Assembly (NCBI GenBank): GCA_022419385.1
Contig: JAJUBI010000001.1
Location: 6,696,001 to 6,760,000 of the forward strand
Length of the DNA: 64,000 nt
Source: Paraconiothyrium sp. Pb-2020
Taxonomy: Eukaryota; Ascomycota; Dothideomycetes; Pleosporales; Didymosphaeriaceae
Direction: 5' to 3'
The notes under the pieces were generated by a model. The model was not told where the DNA came from. It made no database searches and saw only the letters and a program-made list of their open reading frames with translations. The position numbers and the translations under genes are program-made. Below, piece after piece: positions 47,781-58,289 of the stretch. Each line of letters begins with the position of its first letter. Position 1 is the stretch's first letter.

Positions 47781-49039
47781 CCAGCCTGAAACACAGTACG
47801 AGGGTCATAAGCGCCTGCCGAACAACGAGTTACATTGGCTTTCAAAGTCGGGTCATTCTGCTACGGTAAGTCTACTTTCTCATCTCAAGCCACGTATTTG
47901 TGGGTAAAATTACTCGTTAGGAACCTATACCTTGAGCAAATCGGTCGATTTCTGCGATGAACTTGGGCAACAGGATTTTTATTTGCAGTGAGATTGAGGG
48001 AGTAAAGCAGTGATAAGAAATTTCAATTAGATGATAGGAAAAACGGCCACCGATATGACCATGAGTATTGCTTGTGCTTCTCTGTTTTAGAAAGGCTTCC
48101 ATGTCTGTCGAGAGACTTACTACATACACATGTGTATAAGCTCACTATGTAAAGTACCATAAGTCAACCCTCAATAGGTTTTCGTACGTGTACCGTATAC
48201 AGATTAGAGTTTGCCAGAACGCAATGTACAAGGCATCACACAGGCTTTTAGCGCCAATGGCGGCATTATCATAGAACTGTTGCCGAAGGTACCACTACCA
48301 TAGGTCAGCCCACCTCGTTCTAGTGAACGACCTTGGCACCTAAGCCCCTTAAAGCGCCAGTCTAAGGCTTTCCTTGATCCAGGAATTCGCCCACTTCATC
48401 CAAAATTGGACATCGATTGGGTCCTTCATCGGTGATAGCCACAAGTGAGGTTCCTACCACTGTATTTATTGAGTGCAGAATTCGATACACAGCTTCTCGT
48501 TGTAGGACTAGAAGTGTACATCGAAAAAGGTAGAGACCATTCAATGTAAATCCAGAGTATATGCCTCAAAATGCGAGCGCACAGACAGACCCGCATTGAA
48601 GATGTGAGCCATATGCCCGTTGATCTGACCGTACCATGAATAGATCATTCTCTTAATGCAGCATGCAGTGTGGTGGTCTTCCTACAGTGAGAAGCAGACT
48701 TGCTTAATTTCAGTTGATTTGATACATGCAAGAATTGCTATGAAAGGTTTAGGCAACGCAAGCAAAGATATGCACCTTGCCTTTAAACGTGATTGTCCGT
48801 ACCGCGATGCAAGCGTGCGGCGTCATGCAGGCCGAAAACGACGAAGGAAGTCTAAGAATGTCGGACTTCCTCATTACGGAAAAGCCTGTCCTAGCTTTCT
48901 CAGAACCAAGCGTGCCGCGTCTTCTGATCTTCGGTTCTTTATTTACGCACTCGAGGCAAACCCAGCATGCATTGCGTCGGTCCCCGAAGCTTTATGATGT
49001 TGATGGAAAGAAGGCATACTCCGCATAGAATAGCCACTA
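47781..49039. other. No gene recognised
   Basis: Mixed to AT-rich sequence without motif-bearing frames. Confidence 0.4.
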
Positions 49040-49984
49040 TACACGCTTTATGTTGACCGAGGTCCGCTGTGCAACCCATATCGGACTCGCTTCAAGGCTT
49101 GCACCGGAAGGGGCGTACGCCTCCCGATGGAGAATATATCCTTGTATAGACGAGACCGTCACAGTCATCCTTGCTCAGTTCCATATCATAATTAGTTGGG
49201 CAGCTTACACTAAGGTCACCTGTTCTGTGCATGGTGGTGTCCTGAGCTGGCTTTACCGAAGGGTCCTAGCACACTGTTTGCTTGGCCTGAAAACAGCTGA
49301 TACAGTCTCTAGGAGTGTTTCTGATGTCTATCGTTCTTACATCCTGCCAATTCAGCGTGCTCTTCCTCTACAATCGCCTACTCGGCATCTGCGCAACATT
49401 CCGCAAAGCCCTCGTCATACATTGACTAGTTTCCATAGTCTGGCCAGTTACTATTTGGTTTGGTACTACGTTCAGATGTAAACCCATCAAGGGCTCTTGG
49501 AATCTGACATGGTGCCATGTTCACTTTCAGTAGTGACTCCAGCAAAACTGTGATTCTTATACCTTCGCTTACTTCTGTATAGCTCTTCCAGTCGAGGATT
49601 GGTCTATAGGATCAGAACCCGTCAATGCTGTCCTCGACATACTCCTCGTCATGCTCCCTATCAGCAAAATAAAGATGCTACAGCTTCCCTTGGAGGATCG
49701 ATTTGGTCTTGCGTGCGTTTTCCTCTTAGGCTGCTTATAAGTATATCATTGCTCAAGCCGCTTTAGCTGATTGTTTGCTCGTCCAGTGTCGGCTTGACAA
49801 GCGTCCTCCGAGTTATTTTCACATACGAACCTTCCAAGCTTGGTATGTCCCATTCTCATCACTTACCTTCCAGCTAACTTTGCTAGGTGCCGTAGTCGAC
49901 AGTATCTTTTGGCTTGAATTGCAACTCGGCACAGCCATCATCTGCTGCTGCCTGCCCACCTTACTCAGTCTTATGCCATATTGA
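49040..49984 (+). pseudogene. Relic of a rhodopsin-like (PTH11-type) membrane protein
   Basis: Collinear pieces in changing frames match the family. First comes DETVTVILAQFHIIISWAAY, then CQFSVLFLYNRLLGICATFR, a WPVTIWFGTTFRCKPIKGSW segment, then SEPVNAVLDILLVMLPISKI and KMLQLPLEDRFGLACVFLLG. The end is AVVDSIFWLELQLGTAIICC + CLPTL. These correspond to helices 2-7 in order. Internal stops (for example after the FRCKPI segment) and frame changes rule out a product. It resembles the genes at 3.1 and 59.5 kb only at family level. Confidence 0.7.
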
Positions 49985-50511
49985 TAGATTTTCGCACCTG
50001 TCAGCTCGTGTATCCGATGGATGTTTGGATCCCGATAGACCAAGTCTATGTCGAGCACGGATCTGTCGGGATCTAATCATTCCAAGCAGGGACCCCGGAA
50101 TTTAGATAAGCAGTAGAGGAGAAAGAACCTTTACTTCGATGCCACTGTTGTTACCGAAAGTGATAATAAAATAGCACTTACGGATTTTGGGGCTAATAGT
50201 CGAGATGCGCAGTAATAAACATAATAGTGCGTGTTAGTCTGTATATCTCTATATCATTTTTGATCATTAATTTAGGATCTGCCATACTGTAGGTATCTTC
50301 GCTAAAGATTACTATACTAATTAGGCGCCAGATACCTAAAAAATAGATTGTAAGACAACCTATTTCTTATAATAATATTTTCTTTCTTAATTAAATGCGA
50401 TAGTTGGGCTACTTTGGTCCTGGGGATTGAAGGATGGTCCGAACATTTCATCTGTGTCTTCGAGCTTTCCAGGTTCTGCGAAACCCCATCCAAATTTGTG
50501 TATAAGAGCCT
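49985..50511. other. AT-rich intergenic DNA
   Basis: The part from about 50150 to 50400 is strongly AT-rich, like other islands here. No gene. Confidence 0.5.
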
Positions 50512-51192
50512 TCAATCTGACAAAGGTGCTTGCGAGTGCTTAGATGATGATGTAAATCGCAATTTTGGAACAGCTAGATTTCCGGAGCGTGTTTCCGAGT
50601 ACAAGCAGTCCTTTAGCCAAAGACTGGTGAAGCATATGAGGCAGACCATGAACTTTTTAAACCATGAATAGTCGTTGAGTAGAGTCGTGACGTACCCCAC
50701 ATACGGAACATAGCCCACTAGAGAGCCTGCGACGGTACCACGACCTAAATAGCTTTGCCCGGGCGCACAAAGGCCAGTCTCATCTACCTGGTTGTTGTCG
50801 CCCTGCGTTAATAACTGTAGATGCTTATCTCTGTGCTCTTGTTTTTAGCAATAAATTAAATGTATATTAAGCTCCCGTTGCACCTAGCCTCCACCGAATC
50901 TCTTGATGACACGGTGCACAATCGGTATATCCCTTCCTTCGACGTTGTAGACCACGACATCTCCCACTCGTATATCCAGTCCTCTGTTCCAGTGTTTGAT
51001 GAAGTCTTCCCTTTGCATAGCTGGCTCCATAGATTCAGATAGTACTACGACGATGGGCGAGGAGCAATCTGCGATGACGCCTGAAGTCTTAATCAGCATT
51101 AACGCAGTGCTGAGCACGAATACAAGACTAAGAAACTGCGCAGCCAGCTTGTCCGGAAGAGAAGTGGAAAACGAAGACAGCATGTCGGGCAC
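50512..51192 (-). CDS. Divergent Sec11-type signal peptidase I
   Basis: Exon 1 (51192-50895) and exon 2 (50828-50512) join across a 66-bp intron with a TGCTAAAA branch site, giving about 204 residues. The split fuses VHRVIKRF to DKHLQLLTQGDNN. The N-terminal membrane anchor is FLSLVFVLSTALMLIK. The catalytic serine sits in VVLSESMEPAM, the histidine in IPIVHRV, and the aspartate in TQGDNN, so the Ser-His-Asp set of eukaryotic Sec11 is complete. Deviations from the usual family: QREDFIKHWNRG where QRGDLLFLWNRG is typical, and a long unusual C-terminal tail (KDCLYSETRSGNLAVPKLRF). Housekeeping SEC11 is usually highly conserved, so this looks like a fast-evolving second copy. It would act in the ER membrane on secretory signal peptides. 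Confidence 0.7.
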
Positions 51193-51660
51193 GCCACCGG
51201 TCGAAACTTTGCTATCGAAGCTACTTGTGTAGATGAGTCGTCAATGAATGTTGTTGAGTTGCGCGATTGTGGCAGCGATGCTCACGGTGGTGGGATGACG
51301 TATCTCAAAGTTGATAGGACGGAATGGTAGCCTGATCAGAATACGTGCTGATATCTTTGGGCCCCCAATCTCCCACAAATGGCAAGGTCGTTTGCACAGC
51401 CACACTTGCTCACCTATGACTCTTATGCCACCCTTCAAAAAACCCATGGACCGCACTGCCCTCATGAACCTCATCACGATTGTTCATCTAGCCTTGCATC
51501 AATAACTTATTCTTCCAAAGAAGAAAAGATGGAAACACTGCAAGGGTCCCTCGACTCTATTCTGCAGCGACATTTCTCGGTCGTAACAGCACGGACAAAT
51601 CGACACGATTAGTGGTACAAGCGTTGCTATCAGAGCTGGAAGCATGAACATGGTGATCGC
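51193..51660. other. Upstream flank, possible unresolved 5' exon
   Basis: May hold the first exon of the next gene. The frame of that gene is open back to a TAG at 51610-51612, which could be an intron end. Confidence 0.3.
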
Positions 51661-52740
51661 GTGCCAGTGATTCTCGCTCCCAAAACGCCGAGAGCCGAGT
51701 GGACCTCCGAGGTGCATGTTGCAGCAACGGCCTTTGCCCGATCAATTGAACAGAGAGCCCTAGACTTTGACCAACACCGAGGAACAACGAGTCGAAAATC
51801 TCAAGAGAAGTTGTTTCCAGATGACGTGCTTGACCTCCCTTTGGAAATTCTAGGGCCCTGTTCTACACACGATTCTCCATTGAAGCCAGCGATGCAGCGA
51901 AGCTCATATTGGACGTGTAGCTTGCAAACAAGCCATGGCCAGCGGCAAGCCGACTACCGCGCGATCAGGGCACTTTTAGCCTGTGAGCAAACCGAAGCAC
52001 TTCAATATCTAGCCCAATGTGCATCTACTCGCGTCAAAGCTGCCGCCAATCTAGAAGTCTCTATACCTGGCTCTCCACGGCGGTTGAACATTGGCTGGCG
52101 AAGTACGATCGATGAGCTACTCGAGCTAGCTCTTTCCCTGGTCATATTGAAGTCTTTCCCAGACTCCCTCTCGCTTGAAGCTGCACATGAAACCTGGGTA
52201 CCATTTGTTTTTGCTCGTTCCGCCGCCACCCACAGCAAGACGACGACCGTACAAAAGCTGCAAAGCTTGTCATACGATCAAGGGGACATGAGAACGATGG
52301 AGGCTGGTGTTATTGACGTTTTGAACCGGTGCCACCGCGTCCTGGTCGTAACCCAAAGACTGATGGCTGCTTGTGGCATGCCAACCGTCAACTGGGTGCA
52401 ATGCTTTGCCAATTCATTCTTGCACTTCATTGGATTCGAGTGTTGGAACCGTGAACGAGAGGGCCAAGGCTACCTTGGCTGTAGCTTCAACGTACGTAAG
52501 GATGGTGTCTGGCTACAGAAGATGACCAGCTCTGGGGCGACACCGGACGGAGAAGGCACGGAAGTGAAGCAGAAGAAGTCCAAGGATCCACTTCTTCTGC
52601 GTGAGCCGAGGCGGTACGACGACCTTGAGATTGGTGAGGAAGACGATAATGTCTTGGAAGAGTTGGCTCGTCTAGAAGTGCAAGAGGCAACCTACGGGCT
52701 AAATAGGAGCACCAAGCATGACAACACCCATCGAACATGA
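51661..52740 (+). CDS. Hypothetical protein, 5' end unresolved
   Basis: A frame of about 360 codons ends with TGA at 52738-52740. The listed left end is a GTG codon. No ATG lies in frame before residue 78, so a 5' exon probably exists, and the AG at 51611-51612 may be its acceptor. The sequence has well-mixed amino acids, helical stretches (IDELLELALSLVILKSFPD) and an acidic C-terminus (DDLEIGEEDDNVLEELARLE). I do not recognise a family. Length, normal composition and absence of stops argue for a real gene. Confidence 0.5.
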   Translation: MPVILAPKTPRAEWTSEVHVAATAFARSIEQRALDFDQHRGTTSRKSQEKLFPDDVLDLPLEILGPCSTHDSPLKPAMQRSSYWTCSLQTSHGQRQADYRAIRALLACEQTEALQYLAQCASTRVKAAANLEVSIPGSPRRLNIGWRSTIDELLELALSLVILKSFPDSLSLEAAHETWVPFVFARSAATHSKTTTVQKLQSLSYDQGDMRTMEAGVIDVLNRCHRVLVVTQRLMAACGMPTVNWVQCFANSFLHFIGFECWNREREGQGYLGCSFNVRKDGVWLQKMTSSGATPDGEGTEVKQKKSKDPLLLREPRRYDDLEIGEEDDNVLEELARLEVQEATYGLNRSTKHDNTHRT

Positions 52741-53460
52741 ACTAAGCATCCTTGATTAGAAGTATTCACGGACCGAGAGTACGTGTGTCAAGACATTAGT
52801 GTAATATAATATAATACTATAGTAAGATTGTGATACTCCGTTACACTTTGCTTTATGTAACCCTACTAACGCCTATAGGTACCCCGTAAACCCGAGCGGA
52901 CTATACCTTTCCCCGTAATTCTATGGTAAGATTTATGTAAGATGCACCGTATTAGTAGAGATAGTAGAGTATAAAAATATAGGATAATACATAGTAAAGC
53001 AGGGTAAAGTGGGATAAAGTGGGATATACTATAGAGTCCTATTATTAGCCTTATCTATACCTGGTTTATAATTACTAGTATAAGAACTAAGGAATAGGTC
53101 CAGTATAGTAATACTATTATTATTACTAGAGATAGTCTAAAGTCTAGCTAGGATACTACTATACTTAGACTTTATAACCTAGTATACTATATAGGGCTTC
53201 CTTTCTACCCTATAGATATATTCATATCTCTTTTACTTAGATTATCTTAAATCTAGATCTATAAGAAAGATCTAGTCTTAATGTTAGACTACCTTAAACA
53301 CTGCGTTAAGTACGGCGCTATTTTACACGGATTTAAAGATTTTTCTAGGGATAAGTTCTTTCACCTCTTCAATTGGCGTATGATACACGTTAGCCCCGCT
53401 TGTGATTACCATGTCGATGTTTTCTTTACTCATTAATACTAATAGCCGTAGCCTCTCTAA
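52741..53460. other. AT-rich island
   Basis: Strongly AT-rich, full of TATA/TAGTA words and short direct repeats (AGTGGGATA twice near 52990-53030). It looks like DNA altered by repeat-induced point mutation. Near its right end the minus strand reads DMVITSGANVYHTPIEEV (about 53410-53360), weakly like the C-terminal core of acyl-CoA ligases; not enough to call a gene. Confidence 0.5.
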
Positions 53461-55745
53461 TTAGCCTTGAAAATCTACTTTTAACGAACTCTTCACAGCT
53501 GCTAAAAGCCCCAAGTCCTCGACTGTACCTTCACCCAAAATCTCAAAGATCGCTATATCCACGGCCCACTCCTTCGCGAACCAGCTCCGGAGCTCGATGG
53601 CAAGAAGAGAGTCGATTCCAAAGCAACTAAGCGGCTCAACCATGGTATCATCTCCTACTCGATCACTTAAGGCGGGATTCATGGCGATTAATCGTTGCAG
53701 CAAAGCCCGCGAAAGGATGGAGCCTGCTTCTTGGACCGTATCAGCAGCACAAAACTGCTGGCGGACCACTTCCGAAGTTGCCAGAGCGTCGGCGCTCGAT
53801 GAGGTGTCGACAGTTTCACCAGATCTCAAAATGTGACTGTAGAGAGGAAGAGAGAGGAAAGGATGTGATCTACCGGATTCTCTCATGCGAATTTGCGCTG
53901 GAGACGCGATACCAAGTACGACTTGAGGAGTGGCAGTTGTTTCCCATTGTTAGGGTTGCAGTAAAGATCCAGCAGATGGAAGATATCTGCAGATGTAATA
54001 CCAGCAAGAAATCCCTGGGCAAGGATTTTATCCTGCAAGGTCTGGTTCGCAGCAAGTACACCGTGATCCATGACAACGCCGAGGTCCAAGGCTGTTCCTT
54101 TCTCACCCAGCGAAGTACGGTAGTGTGCGAGCCCGTCCATGTAGGTGTTGCCCGCGGCATAATTCGCCTGACCTGCCGAGCCAATGATGCCTGAGACGGA
54201 CGACAGCATTATGAAGAAATCGAGGCCCGTGGGAAGTAGCGTATGCAAGTTCCACGAACCAATAGTCTTGGGATTTACGCTGTCGCACCAGTCTTGGTAA
54301 GTCATATTTGCATAGAGACCGTCCTGATACATTAGCCATGCGCTATCGAGTGAGAAAAGATGTATTTACCCGTAGTACCATCGAAGACTGGATGCATCCT
54401 GCAATAGGTGGCAGGTGCTTGTAGCGTTCTAAGACCCCTACTAATGCATCTCTGTTGCAGATGTCACAAGGTGGAGCCTCAACAGTCGCCCCGTGTGCTC
54501 TGAGTTCATCGATGGTGTGTTTTGCTTCCGAATGGTTTGAACCAGAGCGAGACAGCAAGAGCAAATTCTTTACCCCTCGTTGGTGGACCATCCACTTTGC
54601 GATTGCTCGACCTAGTCCGCCAGTACCACCTGCAATGACATATGTCTTGTTGGGCTTCAGACCATTGTCGATAACAGTGCGAAGTTTTGTCCAACATTGG
54701 TCAGACTATAGACCAGTGCCAGTATGTGGCTCCTTACTTACTGGCACTATAGCATCATCCGCCAGCTCAAAGACGATCTTGCCCATGTTGTTGCCGGATT
54801 GAAGCATGCGCATACCTTCTTGGACTTCCGAGATGGGCAGCACCTGGAGATCTTTAACCATGTGTAGCTTTCCCTCCTCAATCATACCCAGTTTGCGTTC
54901 TATCTCATCTCTGACTCGTGCTCTGTAATCTGTGCTCATTACACCTGTCTCAACCGCCGAGAAGGTGGCACGCCGGAGGAAGGGTCGCATAGGTAAGTTG
55001 CTGTTGGCAAGAATATCTTTCTTTCCCAGCTCAATGAACCGACCGTATGGGGCAATAATATCCCAAGAAGCAAGCAATCCTTCGCCGGAAAGTGAATTTA
55101 GAACAACGTCTACGCCCTTTCCTGCGGTCTTTTGCATTATAGCTGCCGAAAATGCTACAGTTCGACTGCTGTAGATGTTGTCTGCTGGAATGCCGTAGGT
55201 TGCGATCAGAAAGTTCTTCTTCTTTTCGCTTCCCACTGTGGCGAATATGGTCGCTCCAATCATTTGCGCGATCTGCACTGCGGCTTGACCTGTACCCCCG
55301 GCTGCTGAATGAATTAAGACACTCTTACCCTTTTGCAGATTTGCTACATTACACAGCGAATGCCATGATGTGACAAATTGCGTAGGCACTGCCGATGCGT
55401 GAGCAAGTGATACACCTTTGGGCACTCGGGCTATACTGTCACTCTTAACTCGGGTGTAGGTTGAGAAAGATGTCCGTGAGAAGCCACAGACCCGCTCCCC
55501 AGGCACGAAGCCTGAGGAGACGCCAGCGCGATGTACAGTGCCAGCATACTCGTTACCGAATGACATGCCATTTTCTCGGCCAAGCTCCAGCAGAAGATCC
55601 TTGAAGTTCAAGCCCACGTTGCTGACTTTGATCTCGACCTCATGTGAACCCAAGGGATGCGTCACTCCATACTCTTGTTCGAAGTGTAGACTCTCCAAAA
55701 GTCCTGGAGTTTCAACCATGAGTTTCAGTGCAGGTGCTGCTCCAA
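53461..55745 (-). pseudogene. Truncated highly reducing polyketide synthase (ER-KR-ACP only)
   Basis: From the 5' side the minus strand encodes an enoyl reductase: KLMVETPGLLESLHF, NEYAGTVHRAG, then HSAAGGTGQAAVQIAQMIGA (NADPH site). A ketoreductase follows, YVIAGGTGGLGRAIAKWMVH and IMLSSVSGIIGSAGQANYAA + GNTYMD. Last is an acyl carrier domain with CFGIDSLLAIELRSWF (phosphopantetheine serine). Introns at 54741-54706 and 54369-54324 keep frame. KS, AT and DH are absent: similarity ends at about 55745. Between KR and ACP the frame breaks, ...SRLQRKFA then TGA (near 53884), while the ACP continues from an overlapping frame. Thus it is both 5'-truncated and frameshifted. It faces a truncated MFS gene, as expected for a remnant of a secondary-metabolite cluster. 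Confidence 0.85.
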
Positions 55746-55864
55746 AGCACTGTCTGCCGGTCGAAAACGGTGCAGAACGTGTAATGGGTATTCATCGTGA
55801 AGTAAGTTCCAGCCAGCAAATTCAACGGGCTGCGCAAACAACGAAAGTAACCTCACACACCAGC

Positions 55865-57039
55865 GTCCCCATCGGTGTCCTAGCCCTTGTTGTAATCGGC
55901 TGGCTCTTCCCTCGGCCGCTATGGAATGAGCCTGTGGCAAAAAGGCCAGAGCGATCGACCGGCAACGCCATCCTCAAGAGTCTAGATATTTTAGGGGCTC
56001 TATTGTTATTGGGATCTTGTCTACTATTAACAACAGGCCTGCAGCAAGCTGCGCTGGGCTATAGTTTCAGTTCTGGTTACGTTTTACCGCTGTTGATCTG
56101 CGCAGGCCCGTTCTGCATCGCTTTCTTCGTGTGGCAATGGTACATCACAACTAGGAAGGCGAATCCTGCGCCGGTTTTTCCATGGCGATTCTGCCAGGAT
56201 CGTGTACGATTCGGAACAATCATGTGCGTATCCTCACCTGCAGCAACATTATTTCGTGCATGGCTAAACGTTGTTTAAGCAATTCCTGGCTTAGCGGTGG
56301 CGTCGTTTCCACATGCGTATTCCAAATTCCTCAGCGCTTTATGACAACAAATGGGCTCTCCCCATTCTCCGCAGCCGCGCGCCTGCTCGCCTTTGGCGCA
56401 TTCGTACCTGTCGGATCAGGCATCACCGGTATATTACTTCGACGGCTCAAGTTACGTCCATATGTGGTTATCGCTTTCGGCGCCACTCTGCAGCTTATCG
56501 GAACAGTCCTGCTGTCTAGGACTTCTTCGGACCATAGGATTCATCCTTCGCAGTATGGCTACCAGATACTCATAGGTCTTGGCTTGGCTTCGTTATGCCA
56601 GGTCTGATATACGTCCTGCCCTTCGTCATGGAGCAACGAGACTTAGGTAATCATCCTTTTCGTTCCCGAGGGAAGAAGCACACTCAACTGACGCTACACA
56701 GCCGTTTCCACAGCAGCGGGAGGCCAATTTAGGATGCTTGGCGGTGTGGTAGCTGTGTCTATCGGCGCGAGCGTGACCACGCGCTACTTGACATCGCATC
56801 TCGCCGAGATCATCCCTCTCCCGCTCCTCGGTGTAGTGCTCGAACGCACAGACACTATTGGGCTGTTGCAAGATAACGTCGCTCTGATGGCGAGACAGAC
56901 TTTTGGGAAGGCCTTCAACCTGCAGATGTACATAGCGATTGGACTTTCAGCGGCCCAGGTGCCGACTACTATGCTGATGTGGACGCGAAAGGAGTATAGC
57001 CACCCAGATGGAGCCGATCCTGATACAACTGAGATGTGA
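55865..57039 (+). pseudogene. 5'-truncated, frameshifted MFS efflux transporter
   Basis: The remaining part is the second half of a DHA14-type exporter: SVPIGVLALVVIGWLF, ILGALLLLGSCLLLTTG, a 71-bp intron (56224-56294), then GGVVSTCVFQIPQRFMTTNG, RLLAFGAFVPVGSGITGILL and YQILIGLGL. After that a duplicated five bases (GGCTTGGCTTC at about 56580) shift the frame. The next frame continues FVMPGLIYVLPFVMEQRDL, a further intron (from 56647), then AVSTAAGGQFRMLGGVVAVS to the stop at 57039. The N-terminal half, including motif A, is missing. It lies head-to-head with the truncated polyketide synthase. Confidence 0.8.
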
Positions 57040-57486
57040 TGGAGCATGCGCATATCCTCTAAGCGGCGGTTCGTCAGCGATGGCAAAGTGCTCCGAGTTT
57101 GTTCAGCAAATCGTATTGGCCAAAGCTGTCCGAATGAGTTGGACCAAGTATCTGACTAGCACCCACATTCCATAAATTCAATAGTGTAACATAAGAAATC
57201 GGAATGCATGGGATGATTGAACAAATTGTACGCATGATGTTCAGTTCCAAAATCTCAAAGGATACTTCGTATACTGATGGGAAAATTCGAAACGAACGTC
57301 GCATCTGAACTTGCGCTCGTTTGCTAATCGATTCGAATCAAGTATAGTATCTAGTAGCGCTGGAAATCAGAACAAAATCAACATTGGATTCGATTTCTTT
57401 AGCTACTTAAGTACGATCTATAGCTTATTCGGTAGCCACATGAAGACACAAGTCGGATCGACTTGAATCCTGGTAGACCAATCATC
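57040..57486. other. Intergenic
   Basis: No gene recognised between the MFS relic and the DUF829-like gene. Confidence 0.4.
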
Positions 57487-58289
57487 TCACAGCTTCGCTT
57501 CAGTCCACATGAGCTCCAAAACATCGTAATACATCTGAGGGTCCTTCTTCAAATGATTACAATGCGGCGAATCCTCAAAAATGACCTCCTTTACCCCCCA
57601 GCCCTTTGCCCTCGCCATCTCTGCATGTGCAACGACGTCTCGCCAATCCGTCTGCTTGTCTGCCTTTGAAGCAACATAGCAGATCCTCTTGCTATCTATC
57701 AACTTCGTGTCCAGGATGGCCTTGCGCCAGAAGTCCTCCGGGTTCTCGTAGCGTCCCATTAGAGGAGGATCAGTAGCGTGTGGACCGCGGTAGACGCCGC
57801 TATGGAGGCGGGAAAGCGCGCGGGGAAAGAGTACATGAAGGCGTTGTAGGTCTTCCAGTATCCTGCGCCCGTTGGAACGCTGTCGCAGAGTATACCGACC
57901 AGAGGGAGAGGCGCGTTCCTCTTGCGCTCAAGGTCGATCAACAGGTGAGTTGCGGAGTTGATGCCGCCGTTGGAGAAGATATGTAGGAAGATGCGAGGGG
58001 GCAGATTCGACGAATTGGACTGCGCGAGGAGGCTGAGAACCGGTGACATGGCGGGCTCAATGGCCTGCTGCTGCTTTGTGTACGGTCTGATCATGCTGCT
58101 GACCTGAGACTTGAGAAGAAGGATGCTCGCAGTGGGCATCTGCTTTTTGTGCAGATCGATATATTTCTCGATATACTTGTTGGCTGCGCCCATCCAGGTG
58201 CCGAGGATGACAAGGTGAACAGTCTCTGCATCCTGAGGTGTGTAGAGGTAGATGTCAGGTGCCAGTTTCGAGAAGCCATTGAGCGCCAT
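57487..58289 (-). pseudogene. DUF829 (PaxU/TMEM53-like) alpha/beta hydrolase, frameshifted
   Basis: The 5' frame (58289-57759) reads VHLVILGTWMGAANKYIEKY, an alpha/beta-hydrolase entry, and IFLHIFSNGGINSATHLLID with the nucleophile-elbow-like FSNGG. The 3' frame (57759-57487) reads GRYENPEDFWRKAILD, RICYVASKADKQTDWRDVVA + HAEMARAKG, and EDSPHCNHLKKDP with the catalytic histidine region. The two frames overlap at TAATG: the stop of the first shares its last A with an ATG. Together they make one family-length protein, so a one-base change splits the gene. DUF829 proteins such as PaxU occur in some secondary-metabolite clusters, but their role is unclear. It may be a remnant of the same cluster as the polyketide synthase. 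Confidence 0.7.
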
